From the NCBI RefSeq assembly GCF_014645835.1, contig NZ_BMMM01000013.1, positions 2,010-66,009 on the forward strand: a DNA stretch of 64,000 nucleotides, in the 5' to 3' direction. This DNA comes from Streptomyces albiflavescens. Lineage in GTDB: Bacteria; Actinomycetota; Actinomycetes; Streptomycetales; Streptomycetaceae. Position numbers and translations under genes: made by a program. This document shows positions 32,002-41,179 of this stretch, in pieces. Under the pieces are notes generated by a model. That model ran no database searches and had not been told where the DNA came from. It worked only from the letters and a program-made list of their open reading frames with translations. Positions within the stretch are counted from its first letter, which is position 1. The number at the start of each line of letters is the position of its first letter.

Positions 32002-33017
32002 CGCGGAACACGACCGGAGGCCAAGACCCCGCCCAGGACGGAAGCCGGGCCGTGGCGAACGGCGGCGCGACGGACGCGGCCGACGGCTGGGCCGTACCGA
32101 CGGATGGCGGGAAGGGCGCGGCCGACGGACCTGCCGCGCCGACGGGTGGGGGAAAGGGTGCCGACGGACCGGCACAGGCAGCGGCTACCGGGACGGACGC
32201 CGTCACCTGTGCGGGGCTCGCGTACGCCTTCGGTGAGACCACCGCGGTCGACGGCCTCGAACTCTCCGTCCATGACGGTGAGGTCTTCGGACTGCTCGGA
32301 CCCAACGGCGCGGGAAAGACCACGGCGATCCGCTGCATCACCACCCTCCTGCCCGTTCCCGCCGGCATGGTGCGTGTCTTCGGGCACGACGCCACCCGCG
32401 AACGCATGGCCGTACGGCGCCTGTTGGGCTACGTACCGCAGCAGCTCTCCGCCGACTCCGGGCTCACGGGGCGGGAGAACGTGGAGCTGTTCGCCCGTGT
32501 CTTCGACGTCTCCCGCCGGGAGCGCGCGGCACGCGTCGACCAGGCGCTCGCGGCGGTCGATCTCTCCGACGCGGCCGACCGGCTCGCCAAGACCTACTCC
32601 GGAGGCATGGTCCGCCGCCTGGAACTCGCCCAGGCGTTGGTGAGCGCGCCCCGGCTGCTGATCCTCGACGAGCCGACCATCGGCCTCGATCCGATCGCCC
32701 GGACGAGCGTGTGGGAGCACATCAACGCCGTGCGCGCCGCCACGGGCATGACGGTGCTCGTGACGACGCACTACATGGACGAGGCCGACCAGTACTGCGA
32801 CCGGGTCGCGCTGATGCACCGCGGCCGCGTCCGTGCTCTCGGCACCCCCGACGAGCTCAGGACCGGCCTCGGTGCGCGACGTGGCGCCACGAACAACGGT
32901 GAACTGCCCACGCTGGAGGACGTCTTCCGCGATATCGCCGGCAGCGGCCTCGACGACCAGTCAGGAGACTTCAGCGATGTCCGAAACACGCGTCGCACCG
33001 CAACCCGTGTCGGCTGA
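31998..33017 (+). CDS. ABC exporter ATPase (drug-resistance type) with N-terminal repeat insert
   Basis: 339 residues. A DrrA-like ABC ATPase starts near residue 70. Walker A GPNGAGKT is at 101-108, the signature is YSGGMVRRLELAQAL, Walker B is LLILDEPTIGLDP, and the H-loop is VTTHYMDEA. The first 67 residues are unusual for the family: low-complexity and duplicated (AVPTDGGKGAADG, then AAPTGGGKGADG), and encoded by a degenerate DNA repeat. The ATG at 31998 overlaps the MarR stop, so this extension is probably translated. The 3' end overlaps the permease gene by 41 bases. Confidence 0.92.
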   Translation: MTRNTTGGQDPAQDGSRAVANGGATDAADGWAVPTDGGKGAADGPAAPTGGGKGADGPAQAAATGTDAVTCAGLAYAFGETTAVDGLELSVHDGEVFGLLGPNGAGKTTAIRCITTLLPVPAGMVRVFGHDATRERMAVRRLLGYVPQQLSADSGLTGRENVELFARVFDVSRRERAARVDQALAAVDLSDAADRLAKTYSGGMVRRLELAQALVSAPRLLILDEPTIGLDPIARTSVWEHINAVRAATGMTVLVTTHYMDEADQYCDRVALMHRGRVRALGTPDELRTGLGARRGATNNGELPTLEDVFRDIAGSGLDDQSGDFSDVRNTRRTATRVG

Positions 33018-33837
33018 CCGCGTCCACCCCACCGGCCTCGACCTGCTCGTCGTACCGCCCCGGGCCCGGAGCGGCTGGAAGGTGCTGCCCGCCCGGGTCG
33101 GCGCGATGTGCGCGGTCGAGTTGCAGAAGCTCCGCCACGATCGCACCGAGTTGTACACCCGAGCGGTCCAGCCGGCGCTCTGGCTGCTGATCTTCGGCGA
33201 GACCTTCACCCGGATCAAGGCGATACCCACCGGCGGCATCCCGTACATCGACTATCTGGCGCCCGGCATCATCGCCCAGTCGGCCATGTTCATCGCCATC
33301 TTCTACGGCATCATGATCATCTGGGAGCGGGACGCCGGGATCCTCACCAAACTCCTCGTCACACCGACTCCGCGCTCGGCGCTCATCACCGGGAAGGCCT
33401 TCGCCGCGGGCGTGAAGGCGCTGATCCAGGCGGTCGTGGTGGTCGTCATCGCCGCGCTGCTCGGGGTGGCGATGACGTGGGACCCGCTGCGGCTGCTGGG
33501 TGTCGCGGTGGCCGTCGTCCTCGGCTCGGCCTTCTTCTCCTGCCTCTCGATGACGATCGCGGGCATCGTGCTGACCCGGGACCGGCTGATGGGCATCGGC
33601 CAGGCCATCACGATGCCGCTGTTCTTCGGCTCCAACGCCCTGTATCCCTTGGCCGTCATGCCCGGCTGGCTCCAGACCATCAGCAAGATCAACCCCCTCA
33701 GCTACCAAGTGGACGCGCTGCGTGGCCTGTTGCTGGGCACACCTGCCCATCTGGCCCTCGACTACGGGGTTCTCGTGCTGGCCGCCGCCCTCGGCATCCT
33801 GTCCGCCTCGTCCCTGCTGGGCCGTCTGGCCCGCTGA
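32977..33837 (+). CDS. ABC-2 type exporter permease
   Basis: 286 residues with about six transmembrane helices and the ABC-2 signature region (SCLSMTIAGIVLTRDRLMGI, then MPLFFGSNALYPLAVMPGWL and INPLSYQVDALRGLL). It partners the ATPase encoded upstream, making a DrrAB-like multidrug or lipid exporter. I chose the ATG at 32977 because AGGAG lies ten bases upstream; this makes the gene overlap the ATPase by 41 bases in another frame. It is convergent with the SpoIIE phosphatase gene, 27 bases apart. Confidence 0.92.
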   Translation: MSETRVAPQPVSADRVHPTGLDLLVVPPRARSGWKVLPARVGAMCAVELQKLRHDRTELYTRAVQPALWLLIFGETFTRIKAIPTGGIPYIDYLAPGIIAQSAMFIAIFYGIMIIWERDAGILTKLLVTPTPRSALITGKAFAAGVKALIQAVVVVVIAALLGVAMTWDPLRLLGVAVAVVLGSAFFSCLSMTIAGIVLTRDRLMGIGQAITMPLFFGSNALYPLAVMPGWLQTISKINPLSYQVDALRGLLLGTPAHLALDYGVLVLAAALGILSASSLLGRLAR

Positions 33838-33864
33838 GCCCGGCCCCACGGCCGAGACGCACGT

Positions 33865-36597
33865 TCAGGGCAGCGGCTGCTCCGCCCAGATCACCTTGCC
33901 GGAGGGGTTGTAACGGGTGCCCCAGCGCTCGGCCATTTGTGCGACCAGGAACAGGCCGCGTCCGCCCTCGTCCGTGATCGCCGCCTGACGCAGGTGGGGT
34001 GAGGTGCTGCTGCCGTCGAAGACCTCGCAGATCAGGCTGCGGTCGCGCAGCACACGGATCCGGATCGGACCGCTGCCGTAACGGATCGCGTTGGTGACCA
34101 GCTCGCTGAGGATGAGCTCCGTGGTGAACGACATCTCGTCCAGTCCCCACTCCGCCAGCTGCCGGGTGACGGAGGCGCGCACCTCGGCGACGGCGGCAGG
34201 GTCGGACGGCACCTGCCACTCGGCGATCCGGTCGGCACCGAGCGCCTGGGTGCGGGCGACGATCAGGGCGATGTCGTCGCTCGGCCGGGGCGGGAGCAGG
34301 GCGTCGAGCACGGCCCGGCAGGTGTCCTCCGGCGACCGGTCGGCCCCGGCGAGGGCGGTGCGCAGCAGCTCCAGACCGCTGTCGATGTCCCGATCCCGGT
34401 CCTCGACGAGTCCGTCCGTGTACAGCACCAGACGGCTGCCCTCGGCCAGTTCGAGCTCGGCCGTCTCGAACGGGAGGCCGCCCAGCCCGAGCGGCGGACC
34501 GGCCGGCACCTCCGGGAAGTCGACGCTCCCGTCGGGACGCACCACCGCCGGCGGCGGGTGCCCGGCCCGAGCGACGGTGCAGAGCCGGGAGGTCGGGTCG
34601 TAGATGGCGTAGAGGCAGGTGGCGCCGGTGACGGCGGCCCTGCTGTCCTCCGTCTCCTCGTCCTGGTCGATGCGGCCGACCAGTTCGTCCAGGAGTCCGA
34701 GGAGCTCGTCGGGCGGCAGGTCCAGGGCGGAGAAGTTGTGGACCGCCGTACGCAGCCGTCCCATCGTCGCCGCGGCATGCAGTCCGTGCCCGACGACATC
34801 GCCCACGACGACCGCGACACGGGCGCCGGGCAACGGCAGCACGTCGAACCAGTCCCCGCCCACTCCGGCCTGCGCGGGCAGGTAGCGATACGCGATGTCC
34901 AGGGCGCTCTGCCCCGGAAAGCTGCGCGGCAGCAGACTGCGCTGCAGCGTCACCGCCATGGTGTGCTCGCGGGTGTAGCGACGCGCGTTGTCGATCGAGA
35001 CCGCGGCCCGGGCGACCAGCTCCTCGGCCAGGGCCCGATCCTCGCTGTCAAAGGGTTCGGGCTTCTCCGAGCGCCAGAAGTTGACCACGCCCATCACCAG
35101 GGGGCCCACCCGCAGCGGGACTGTGATCAGTGAGTGGATGCCGTAGTCCACGACCCGCCCGGTGCGCTCCAGGTCCTGGGCCAGCCAGCCCGGAGACCCA
35201 CCGAGGTCGGGCTCGATGACGGCCTGGCCGGTGCGCAGGCTGTGGGCCTGCGGGGTGGAGCGGACGAAGCCGATGTGTTCGCCCACCGGATAGAGCGGAG
35301 CGTCCGTGCGGATTCCGCCGGACGCGGTGCGGCGCAGATCGGTGCCCGCCTCCGGCTCCTGCCCGTTCAGCACGGCGTCGGCCAGATCGACGGTGACGAA
35401 GTCCGCGAAGCGTGGGACGGCCACCTCCGCCAGTTCCTCGGCGGTGCGTGTCACGTCCAGGGTCGTCCCGATGCCCACCCCGGCTTCGTACAACAGTTTG
35501 AGTCGTTCCCGTGCCACGTCGGCCCGGCCGGAGAGCGCGCGCAGTTCGGTCGAGTCACGGAGCGTCGCGACACTTCCGGCCGGGCCGCCCTTGAGGTCCG
35601 TGGGCCGTTGGTTGATGGCCAGCAGCCGTTCGCCCACCAGGTGCACCTCGTCGGTGGCGACGCGTCCCGAGGCCAGCAGGTCGGCGGTGTCCGAGTCGAG
35701 ACCGAGGTCGCGTACGTTCCGCCCCTCGGCGTCGTCGGGCAGGTCGAGCAGTCGGTTCGCCTCGTCGTTGGCGAGCACCAGCTGTCCCTCGCCGCCGACG
35801 ATGATCACTCCCTCCCGGACGGCGTGCAGCACCGCGTCGTGGTGCTCGTACATCCGGGTCATCTCGTACGGGCCCAAGCCGCGGGTCTGGCGCAGCAGGC
35901 GCCTGCTCACGAGCGCCGTCCCGCCGGTGGCCAGGGCCAGCGCGACCCCGGCGGACGTCAGCATGAGCGGCAGCTGCCGGTCCGCGACACCGCCCACGTT
36001 CGCGATGGTGATACCGGCCGACACCAGGCCCACCACCTTGCCGTCGGGTGCCTCGACGGGCACCGTGGCCTGCACCAGCGGTCCCAGGGTTCCCGTGATC
36101 TCTTCGACGACGGGGTGCCCGGCCAGCGCGGGCGCGATGGTTCCGACGAATTTCTTGCCGATCCGGTCGGGCTTGGGGTGGGTGTAGCGGATCCCGTCGG
36201 TGCTCATCACGACGATGAAGTCCACGTTCGCCGCCTTGCGGGCGGCTTCGGCCCGTGACTGAAGCAATGCCGTGGGATCGGGGGCGCTGAGAGCCGCGGG
36301 GGTGCCCGGTGCGCGGGCGAAGGTCTCGGCGACGGCGAGTGAACGGTTGCGGGCCTCCTGGGTGCTGTCGTGACGTACCTGGAGCACCAGCGCCACCACC
36401 CCGGACACGACCAGGAGCAGCACGATCACCACTTGCAGGAGGAAGACCTGCCCGGCGACGCTGCGCCCGCCCAGCGCCGACCGGAGCCCGGCGGACGGGC
36501 CGCGTCGGTGCCTGCCTCCGTGTGGCCCCTCCTGATCGAGAGGGGTCTTGAGGCGGCGGGTCGACTGAGCCCGGGATCGACCCAATAGTCCGACCAT
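33865..36597 (-). CDS. Membrane sensor SpoIIE-type phosphatase with C-terminal HATPase
   Basis: 910 residues in a multi-domain signalling chain. TM1 is at about 48-72 (VFLLQVVIVLLLVVSGVVAL), a CitA/DcuS-like extracellular sensor covers about 73-205 (DFIVVMSTDGIRYTHPKPDR), and TM2 is at about 212-232. A PAS domain (VREGVIIVGGEGQLVLANDE) and a GAF domain (LYEAGVGIGTTLDVTRTAEE) follow. The PP2C/SpoIIE phosphatase at about 560-760 has GGDWFDVLPLPGARVAVVVG and GHPPPAV. A HATPase_c anti-sigma-like domain at about 775-900 has SELVTNAIRYG and DEGGRGLFLV. Kinase-like and phosphatase functions in one chain suggest control of an anti-anti-sigma protein in response to an external ligand. Confidence 0.93.
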   Translation of the reverse strand: MVGLLGRSRAQSTRRLKTPLDQEGPHGGRHRRGPSAGLRSALGGRSVAGQVFLLQVVIVLLLVVSGVVALVLQVRHDSTQEARNRSLAVAETFARAPGTPAALSAPDPTALLQSRAEAARKAANVDFIVVMSTDGIRYTHPKPDRIGKKFVGTIAPALAGHPVVEEITGTLGPLVQATVPVEAPDGKVVGLVSAGITIANVGGVADRQLPLMLTSAGVALALATGGTALVSRRLLRQTRGLGPYEMTRMYEHHDAVLHAVREGVIIVGGEGQLVLANDEANRLLDLPDDAEGRNVRDLGLDSDTADLLASGRVATDEVHLVGERLLAINQRPTDLKGGPAGSVATLRDSTELRALSGRADVARERLKLLYEAGVGIGTTLDVTRTAEELAEVAVPRFADFVTVDLADAVLNGQEPEAGTDLRRTASGGIRTDAPLYPVGEHIGFVRSTPQAHSLRTGQAVIEPDLGGSPGWLAQDLERTGRVVDYGIHSLITVPLRVGPLVMGVVNFWRSEKPEPFDSEDRALAEELVARAAVSIDNARRYTREHTMAVTLQRSLLPRSFPGQSALDIAYRYLPAQAGVGGDWFDVLPLPGARVAVVVGDVVGHGLHAAATMGRLRTAVHNFSALDLPPDELLGLLDELVGRIDQDEETEDSRAAVTGATCLYAIYDPTSRLCTVARAGHPPPAVVRPDGSVDFPEVPAGPPLGLGGLPFETAELELAEGSRLVLYTDGLVEDRDRDIDSGLELLRTALAGADRSPEDTCRAVLDALLPPRPSDDIALIVARTQALGADRIAEWQVPSDPAAVAEVRASVTRQLAEWGLDEMSFTTELILSELVTNAIRYGSGPIRIRVLRDRSLICEVFDGSSTSPHLRQAAITDEGGRGLFLVAQMAERWGTRYNPSGKVIWAEQPLP

Positions 36598-36784
36598 GTG
36601 CCTATGTCTACACTGCCCGGCGCGTGGAGGCGAGAGGCGTCACGCAATGTGAACGAAGCTCGCCGGGGCCGTGTGGCACGGGCCGACGGCGTTCGTCGTC
36701 GCGAGTGCTGCTTCCGAGTGAATCTGGCCGCATCATGGAGGGGAACCTATTTGCCCACATTTGTCACCAGCGTGGGAGGGCGTC

Positions 36785-37021
36785 ATGAAGACCATGGACC
36801 GCTACCGGCTGACCTTCACGCAGCCCGGATCGGGTACCGGCGTCGTGACGGACGAGGTGGTCGTCGAAAGGACCGACGCCCTCGGCCCGGGCGGCAACCC
36901 GGTGTACTGCGATCCGACGGGCATCCTCCGTGCCGAGATCAGCCCGGCGGGGGAGGTACGCATGCTGGCCAGTGGCGCCTACCAGTCGCCGATCAACCCC
37001 TCCGCCGAACCGATTCCCTGA
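36785..37021 (+). CDS. Small DUF6296-like protein
   Basis: 78 residues (MKTMDRYRLTFTQPGSGTGV at the start, then GNPVYCDPTGILRAEISPAG). The pattern matches short Streptomyces proteins that I recall as DUF6296; function unknown. The start at 36785 has GGGAGGG eight to ten bases upstream. The last 29 bases overlap the 3' end of the GNAT gene on the opposite strand, an unusual tail-to-tail overlap. Confidence 0.75.
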   Translation: MKTMDRYRLTFTQPGSGTGVVTDEVVVERTDALGPGGNPVYCDPTGILRAEISPAGEVRMLASGAYQSPINPSAEPIP

Positions 37022-37538
37022 CGACGTCTGCCTCTGCGGGCACCGCCCGGTCGGTGTCCCGCAGTTCCCGGACGAAGCGAAGGCCCGGGCGACCGCTCAG
37101 CCGGATTTCGCCGACGGGCTGAAATCCCGTACGGGCCAGGACGGTTCGCGAGCCGCTGTTGTCCAGAGTCGTACGGGCCCGCAGCCTGCTCAGGCCGTAC
37201 TCCGTGACGGCCAGGGCGCAGACTTCGCGCACAGCTGTCGTGGCGAGTCCCCGCCCCGCGGCCCGCTCGGCGATCCGATAACCGAGTTCGGCCGAACCGT
37301 CCGTCACGTCCACCAAGTTGACGCGTCCCAGCACCGCACCGCCACTGTCCACCACGAGGTGGAAGAAGTGCAGCCCCGCCGCCTGTTCGGCGAGCAACTC
37401 GTCGTGGCGTGCGTCGAAGTGGGCGAAGTACTCGTCGCCTCGGTCGGGAATCGAAGCGGCGAAGTAGTCCCGATTCTCCCGCTCGAACCGAAGAAGAGCA
37501 GGGGCGTGGTCGAGGCGCAGGAGCTGGAGTCGAGTCAT
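36993..37538 (-). CDS. GNAT-family N-acetyltransferase
   Basis: 181 residues in the RimJ/RimL-like branch of GNAT. LGRVNLVDVTDGSAELGYRI is the beta-4 region, and ERAAGRGLATTAVREVCALA contains the acetyl-CoA pyrophosphate loop (R/Q-x-x-G-x-G/A). RLRARTTLDNSGSRTVLARTGF is the standard C-terminal block. It transfers acetyl from acetyl-CoA to a protein N-terminus or small amine; the target is unknown. The 3' end overlaps the DUF6296-like gene by 29 bases in antisense. Confidence 0.92.
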   Translation of the reverse strand: MTRLQLLRLDHAPALLRFERENRDYFAASIPDRGDEYFAHFDARHDELLAEQAAGLHFFHLVVDSGGAVLGRVNLVDVTDGSAELGYRIAERAAGRGLATTAVREVCALAVTEYGLSRLRARTTLDNSGSRTVLARTGFQPVGEIRLSGRPGLRFVRELRDTDRAVPAEADVVRESVRRRG

Positions 37539-37689
37539 CCCGCAATGCTATGCACCCTGATGCCGCTGACGCGGTGACGCCTCCGCGTTCCACACTGCCG
37601 TTCGGACCGTGTTGCAGTGCGGCCTCCACGGCCATTCCCCTTACGGAGCAGGGGAGTTAAGCAGCGACGCGGGTGCGTGGTGTATGCGT

Positions 37690-38142
37690 TCACCGGCGAA
37701 CCGCCAGGCTCTCCTCGACCCACTGCCGCAGCGCCGGAGCGGGTGCCGCGCCCGTCGTGCGGGAGATCACCTCGCCCTTGTCGAGCAGCAGCAGGGTCGG
37801 TACGGCCTGCACCTGGAAGTGCTGGGCGAGCCGTGGATTCTGGTCGATGTCCACCTTGACCAACTTGACCTGCCCGGCGAGTTGGTGGGCCACCTGTTCC
37901 AGTGCGGGGCTGACCATCCGGCAGGGCCCGCACCAAGTGGCCCACAGGTCGACGAGGACGTACGGCTTCGCCTGCTCGGCGATCTCCGCGAAGTCCCGGT
38001 CGCCGGCGTCGGCGATCCACGCGAGCGGGGAGTGGCAGTTCCCACAGCGCGGGGTGCCCTCGGCCGCCGCCGGTACCCGGTTCTTGCGGCCGCACTGGTC
38101 ACAGTCGATCGTCCTGCTCCGGCTGGTGGCCATCGGACTCAC
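37690..38142 (-). CDS. Thioredoxin 2 (TrxC type) with zinc ribbon
   Basis: About 150 residues. An N-terminal zinc ribbon (CDQCGRKNRVP, then RCGNCHSPL) precedes a thioredoxin domain with active site WCGPC (LWATWCGPCRMVSPAL) and cis-proline VPTLLLL. TrxC-type proteins reduce disulfides under oxidative stress, and the zinc ribbon tunes redox potential. I chose the GTG at 38142 because it overlaps the clpB stop as GTGA with AGAAGG just upstream; an ATG at 38133 is an alternative. It is the last gene of the dnaK-type stress operon, a placement that ties disulfide repair to protein disaggregation. Confidence 0.92.
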   Translation of the reverse strand: MSPMATSRSRTIDCDQCGRKNRVPAAAEGTPRCGNCHSPLAWIADAGDRDFAEIAEQAKPYVLVDLWATWCGPCRMVSPALEQVAHQLAGQVKLVKVDIDQNPRLAQHFQVQAVPTLLLLDKGEVISRTTGAAPAPALRQWVEESLAVRR

Positions 38143-40778
38143 GCGGCCTTCTGAACGTCCGGCCGGGCCGACTCGGCGTATGTGACGACCAGTTCGCCGT
38201 TCTGCGCGTCCACGCGGATCGTCGAGTCGTCCTGCACGTCGCCGCGGATCAGAGCCCGTCCGACGAGCGTCTCGACCTCGTGGGAGATGTAGCGGCGCAG
38301 CGGCCGCGCCCCGTACACGGGGTCGAAGCCCTGCTGGGCGATGAGTTCGCGGGCAGGTTCGGTGAGATCGACGGTGATCTGCCGTTCGGCCAGCCGCGTG
38401 CGCAGGTTGTTGAACTGCAGATCCACGATGCGCTCGATCTGGCTCAGGCCCAGCGGCTTGAACAGCACGATGTCGTCGACGCGGTTGAGGAACTCGGGCC
38501 GGAAGTGGCTCTGCAGCTCGCTCATCACCAGGGAGCGCGCGTCGGGCTTGATCTCGCCGTCGGCGGTCACCCCGTCGAGCAGGTGCGCCGAGCCGATGTT
38601 GGAGGTCATGATGATCACGGTGTTGCGGAAGTCGACGGTCCGGCCCTGCGAGTCGGTGATCCGGCCGTCGTCGAGGATCTGCAGCAAGGTGTTGAACACA
38701 TCGGGGTGGGCCTTCTCGATCTCGTCGAACAGGACCACGGAGTACGGCTTGCGGCGCACCGCCTCGGTGAGCTGGCCGCCCTCCTCGTAACCGACGTACC
38801 CGGGTGGTGCTCCGACCAGCCTGCTGACCGTGTGCCGTTCCTGGTACTCGCTCATGTCCAGCCGGATCATGTTCTCCTCGGAGTCGAAGAGCGCCGCTGC
38901 GAGCGTCTTGGCCAGCTCGGTCTTTCCGACACCGGTGGGGCCGAGGAAGATGAACGAACCGATCGGCCGACGCGGATCGCGGATGCCGGAGCGGGCCCGG
39001 ATGATGGCGTCGGTGACCAGCTTGACCGCCTCGCCCTGGCCGACCACACGCTCGCTGAGGATCTCGTCGAGACGGAGCAGCTTCTCGCGCTCGCCCTCTT
39101 GGAGGCGGGTGACCGGGATCCCGGTCCAGGCCGCGACGATCTCGGCGATCTCGTCCTCGGTCACGGCCTCCCGCAGCAGCCGGTTCTCGCCCTGCTTGGT
39201 GTCCAGCCGCTCCTCTTCGGCCGCCAGCCGGCGTTCTACTTCGGTGAGCCTGCCGTAGCGCAGCTCCGCGGCACGGTTGAGGTCGTAGGCGCGTTCCGCC
39301 TCCTCCGCCTCCTGCCGTACCTGCTCCAGCTCCTGACGCAGATCCTGCACCCGGCGGATGGCCTGGCGTTCGGCCTCCCACTGGGCGCGCATGGCGTCGG
39401 CCTCGGCACGCAGGTCGGCCAGCTCGCGGCGCAGCTCATCGAGTCGCTTGGCGCTGGCGGCGTCCGTCTCCATGGCCAGTGCCGCATCCTCGATCTCCAG
39501 GCGGGTCACCCGGCGGGTGATCTCGTCGAGTTCGGCCGGCATGGAGTCGATCTCGGTACGCAGCCGCGCGCATGCCTCGTCGACGAGGTCGATGGCCTTG
39601 TCCGGCAGGAACCGGTCGGTGATGTAGCGGTGGCTGAGGGTCGCCGCAGCCACCAGCGCGGTGTCCTGGATCTTCACTCCGTGGAAGATCTCCAGGCGTT
39701 CGCGCAGCCCGCGCAGGATGGAAACGGTGTCCTCCACGCTCGGTTCGTCCACCAGGACCTGCTGGAAGCGGCGTTCGAGGGCGGCGTCGGACTCGACGTA
39801 CTTGCGGTACTCCTCCATCGTGGTGGCGCCGATCATGTGCAGCTCGCCGCGCGCCAGCATCGGCTTGAGCATGTTCCCCGCGTCCATCGCGCCCTCGGCG
39901 CCGCCCGCGCCGACAACCGTGTGCAGTTCGTCGACGAAGAGCAGGATGCGCCCCCCGCCCGCCTTGACCTCGCTCAGCACGGCCTGCAGGCGCTCCTCGA
40001 ATTCCCCTCGGTACTTGGCGCCCGCCACCAGCGAACTCAAGTCGAGCGAGAAGATCGTGCGATCACGCAGCCCGTCGGGCACGTCACCCCGCACGATGCG
40101 CTGGGCGAGACCTTCCACGATGGCGGTCTTGCCGACGCCCGGGTCACCGATGAGCACCGGGTTGTTCTTGGTCTTGCGGCTGAGGATCTGGATCACGCGG
40201 CGGATCTCCGCGTCCCGGCCGATCACCGGGTCCATCTTGCCGCTGCGTGCCTCCGCGACAAGGTCACGGCCGTACTTCTCCAATGCCTCGTACGACGCTT
40301 CGGGCGTCGCCGAGGTGACGCGCTGGTTGCCGCGGATGCGGGTCAGCGCCGACAGGAACGCGTCCTTGGTGACGCCGTGCTCCTTGAGCAGGCGTCCTGC
40401 GGACGTCCGGGACCCCTCGTCTGCGAGCGCCAGCACCAGGTGCTCGACGGACACGTACTCGTCCTTGAGCCGCTTGGCCTCCTGCTCGGCGGAGTCCAGC
40501 ACCTGCGCCAGCCGCTGAGTGATGTACACCTGCCCCGGGGTGGCGCCGGGGCCCGTCACCTTGGGCCTGCGGCCCAACTCGGCGGTCAGCGCCGTGCGCA
40601 GGGCCCGGGTGTCGGCGCCCGCCTGGTCGATCAGCCGCGGTATCAGACCGTCCGGCTGGTCGAGGAGCCCGAGCAGCAGATGCTCGCCGTCGACCTCGGT
40701 CTGGTTCAGTCGGCCGGCGATGGTCTGTGCTTCCTGCAGCGCTTCCTGGGACTTCTGGGTGAGCCGGTTCATATCCAC
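38139..40778 (-). CDS. clpB: ClpB disaggregase
   Basis: 879 residues, the full length for ClpB. Its parts are the N-domain (LTQKSQEALQEAQTIAGRLN), AAA1 with GDPGVGKT near 205, a coiled-coil middle domain about 400-530, AAA2 with GPTGVGKT near 610, and a C-terminal substrate-binding domain. ClpB works with DnaK to pull apart aggregated proteins at the cost of ATP. The start is a GTG at 40778 with GAGGAG nine bases upstream, overlapping the 3' end of the cbpM-like gene. Streptomyces usually carry another clpB elsewhere under HspR, so this is probably a paralogue. Confidence 0.97.
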   Translation of the reverse strand: MDMNRLTQKSQEALQEAQTIAGRLNQTEVDGEHLLLGLLDQPDGLIPRLIDQAGADTRALRTALTAELGRRPKVTGPGATPGQVYITQRLAQVLDSAEQEAKRLKDEYVSVEHLVLALADEGSRTSAGRLLKEHGVTKDAFLSALTRIRGNQRVTSATPEASYEALEKYGRDLVAEARSGKMDPVIGRDAEIRRVIQILSRKTKNNPVLIGDPGVGKTAIVEGLAQRIVRGDVPDGLRDRTIFSLDLSSLVAGAKYRGEFEERLQAVLSEVKAGGGRILLFVDELHTVVGAGGAEGAMDAGNMLKPMLARGELHMIGATTMEEYRKYVESDAALERRFQQVLVDEPSVEDTVSILRGLRERLEIFHGVKIQDTALVAAATLSHRYITDRFLPDKAIDLVDEACARLRTEIDSMPAELDEITRRVTRLEIEDAALAMETDAASAKRLDELRRELADLRAEADAMRAQWEAERQAIRRVQDLRQELEQVRQEAEEAERAYDLNRAAELRYGRLTEVERRLAAEEERLDTKQGENRLLREAVTEDEIAEIVAAWTGIPVTRLQEGEREKLLRLDEILSERVVGQGEAVKLVTDAIIRARSGIRDPRRPIGSFIFLGPTGVGKTELAKTLAAALFDSEENMIRLDMSEYQERHTVSRLVGAPPGYVGYEEGGQLTEAVRRKPYSVVLFDEIEKAHPDVFNTLLQILDDGRITDSQGRTVDFRNTVIIMTSNIGSAHLLDGVTADGEIKPDARSLVMSELQSHFRPEFLNRVDDIVLFKPLGLSQIERIVDLQFNNLRTRLAERQITVDLTEPARELIAQQGFDPVYGARPLRRYISHEVETLVGRALIRGDVQDDSTIRVDAQNGELVVTYAESARPDVQKAA

Positions 40779-41179
40779 GATTCATCACTCCTCGACGAGC
40801 CGGCGTTGCTGCGCCTCAGCGCGTCCTCCAACTCACTGATCCGGTCGAGCAGATCGAGCACCAGACCCATGGAGGCGTAGTTGAGGGGGAGCGCGGCCCG
40901 TAGACGTTGGATGCGGGCGAGGGTGGCGAGAGCGGACGGCTCGAACCACAGCCGCCCGCCGGCGTCCCGGGTGGCGTCGACGAGGCCGAGGGCGACGAAC
41001 CGTCGAACGAGATCCGGATGGAGTCCGGAGTCCCGGGCGACGGCGTCGAGACCGAGCCGTCGGTCCGGCACGAGAGTGGTGGTCCGGGTGGTACGGACAA
41101 GGACGTTGATGGCCGGCCGGGAGGCCGGGGTGGTGGGCGGCCGACGGCTCTCGCCGCCAGGACGGGGGGCGGTGGTCAT
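40769..41179 (-). CDS. CbpM-like chaperone modulator (MerR-type HTH)
   Basis: 136 residues. After a disordered 40-residue start, RLGLDAVARDSGLHPDLVRR and FVALGLVDATRDAGGRLWFE form a MerR_2-type helix-turn-helix, followed by RIQRLRAALPLNYASMGLVL and LLDRISELEDALRR. This is the CbpM pattern, a small protein that binds and restrains the DnaJ homologue CbpA. It occupies the operon slot where hspR sits in the classical Streptomyces dnaK operon. It overlaps dnaJ by ATGA and clpB by ten bases. Whether it also binds DNA is open. Confidence 0.82.
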   Translation of the reverse strand: MTTAPRPGGESRRPPTTPASRPAINVLVRTTRTTTLVPDRRLGLDAVARDSGLHPDLVRRFVALGLVDATRDAGGRLWFEPSALATLARIQRLRAALPLNYASMGLVLDLLDRISELEDALRRSNAGSSRSDESWI

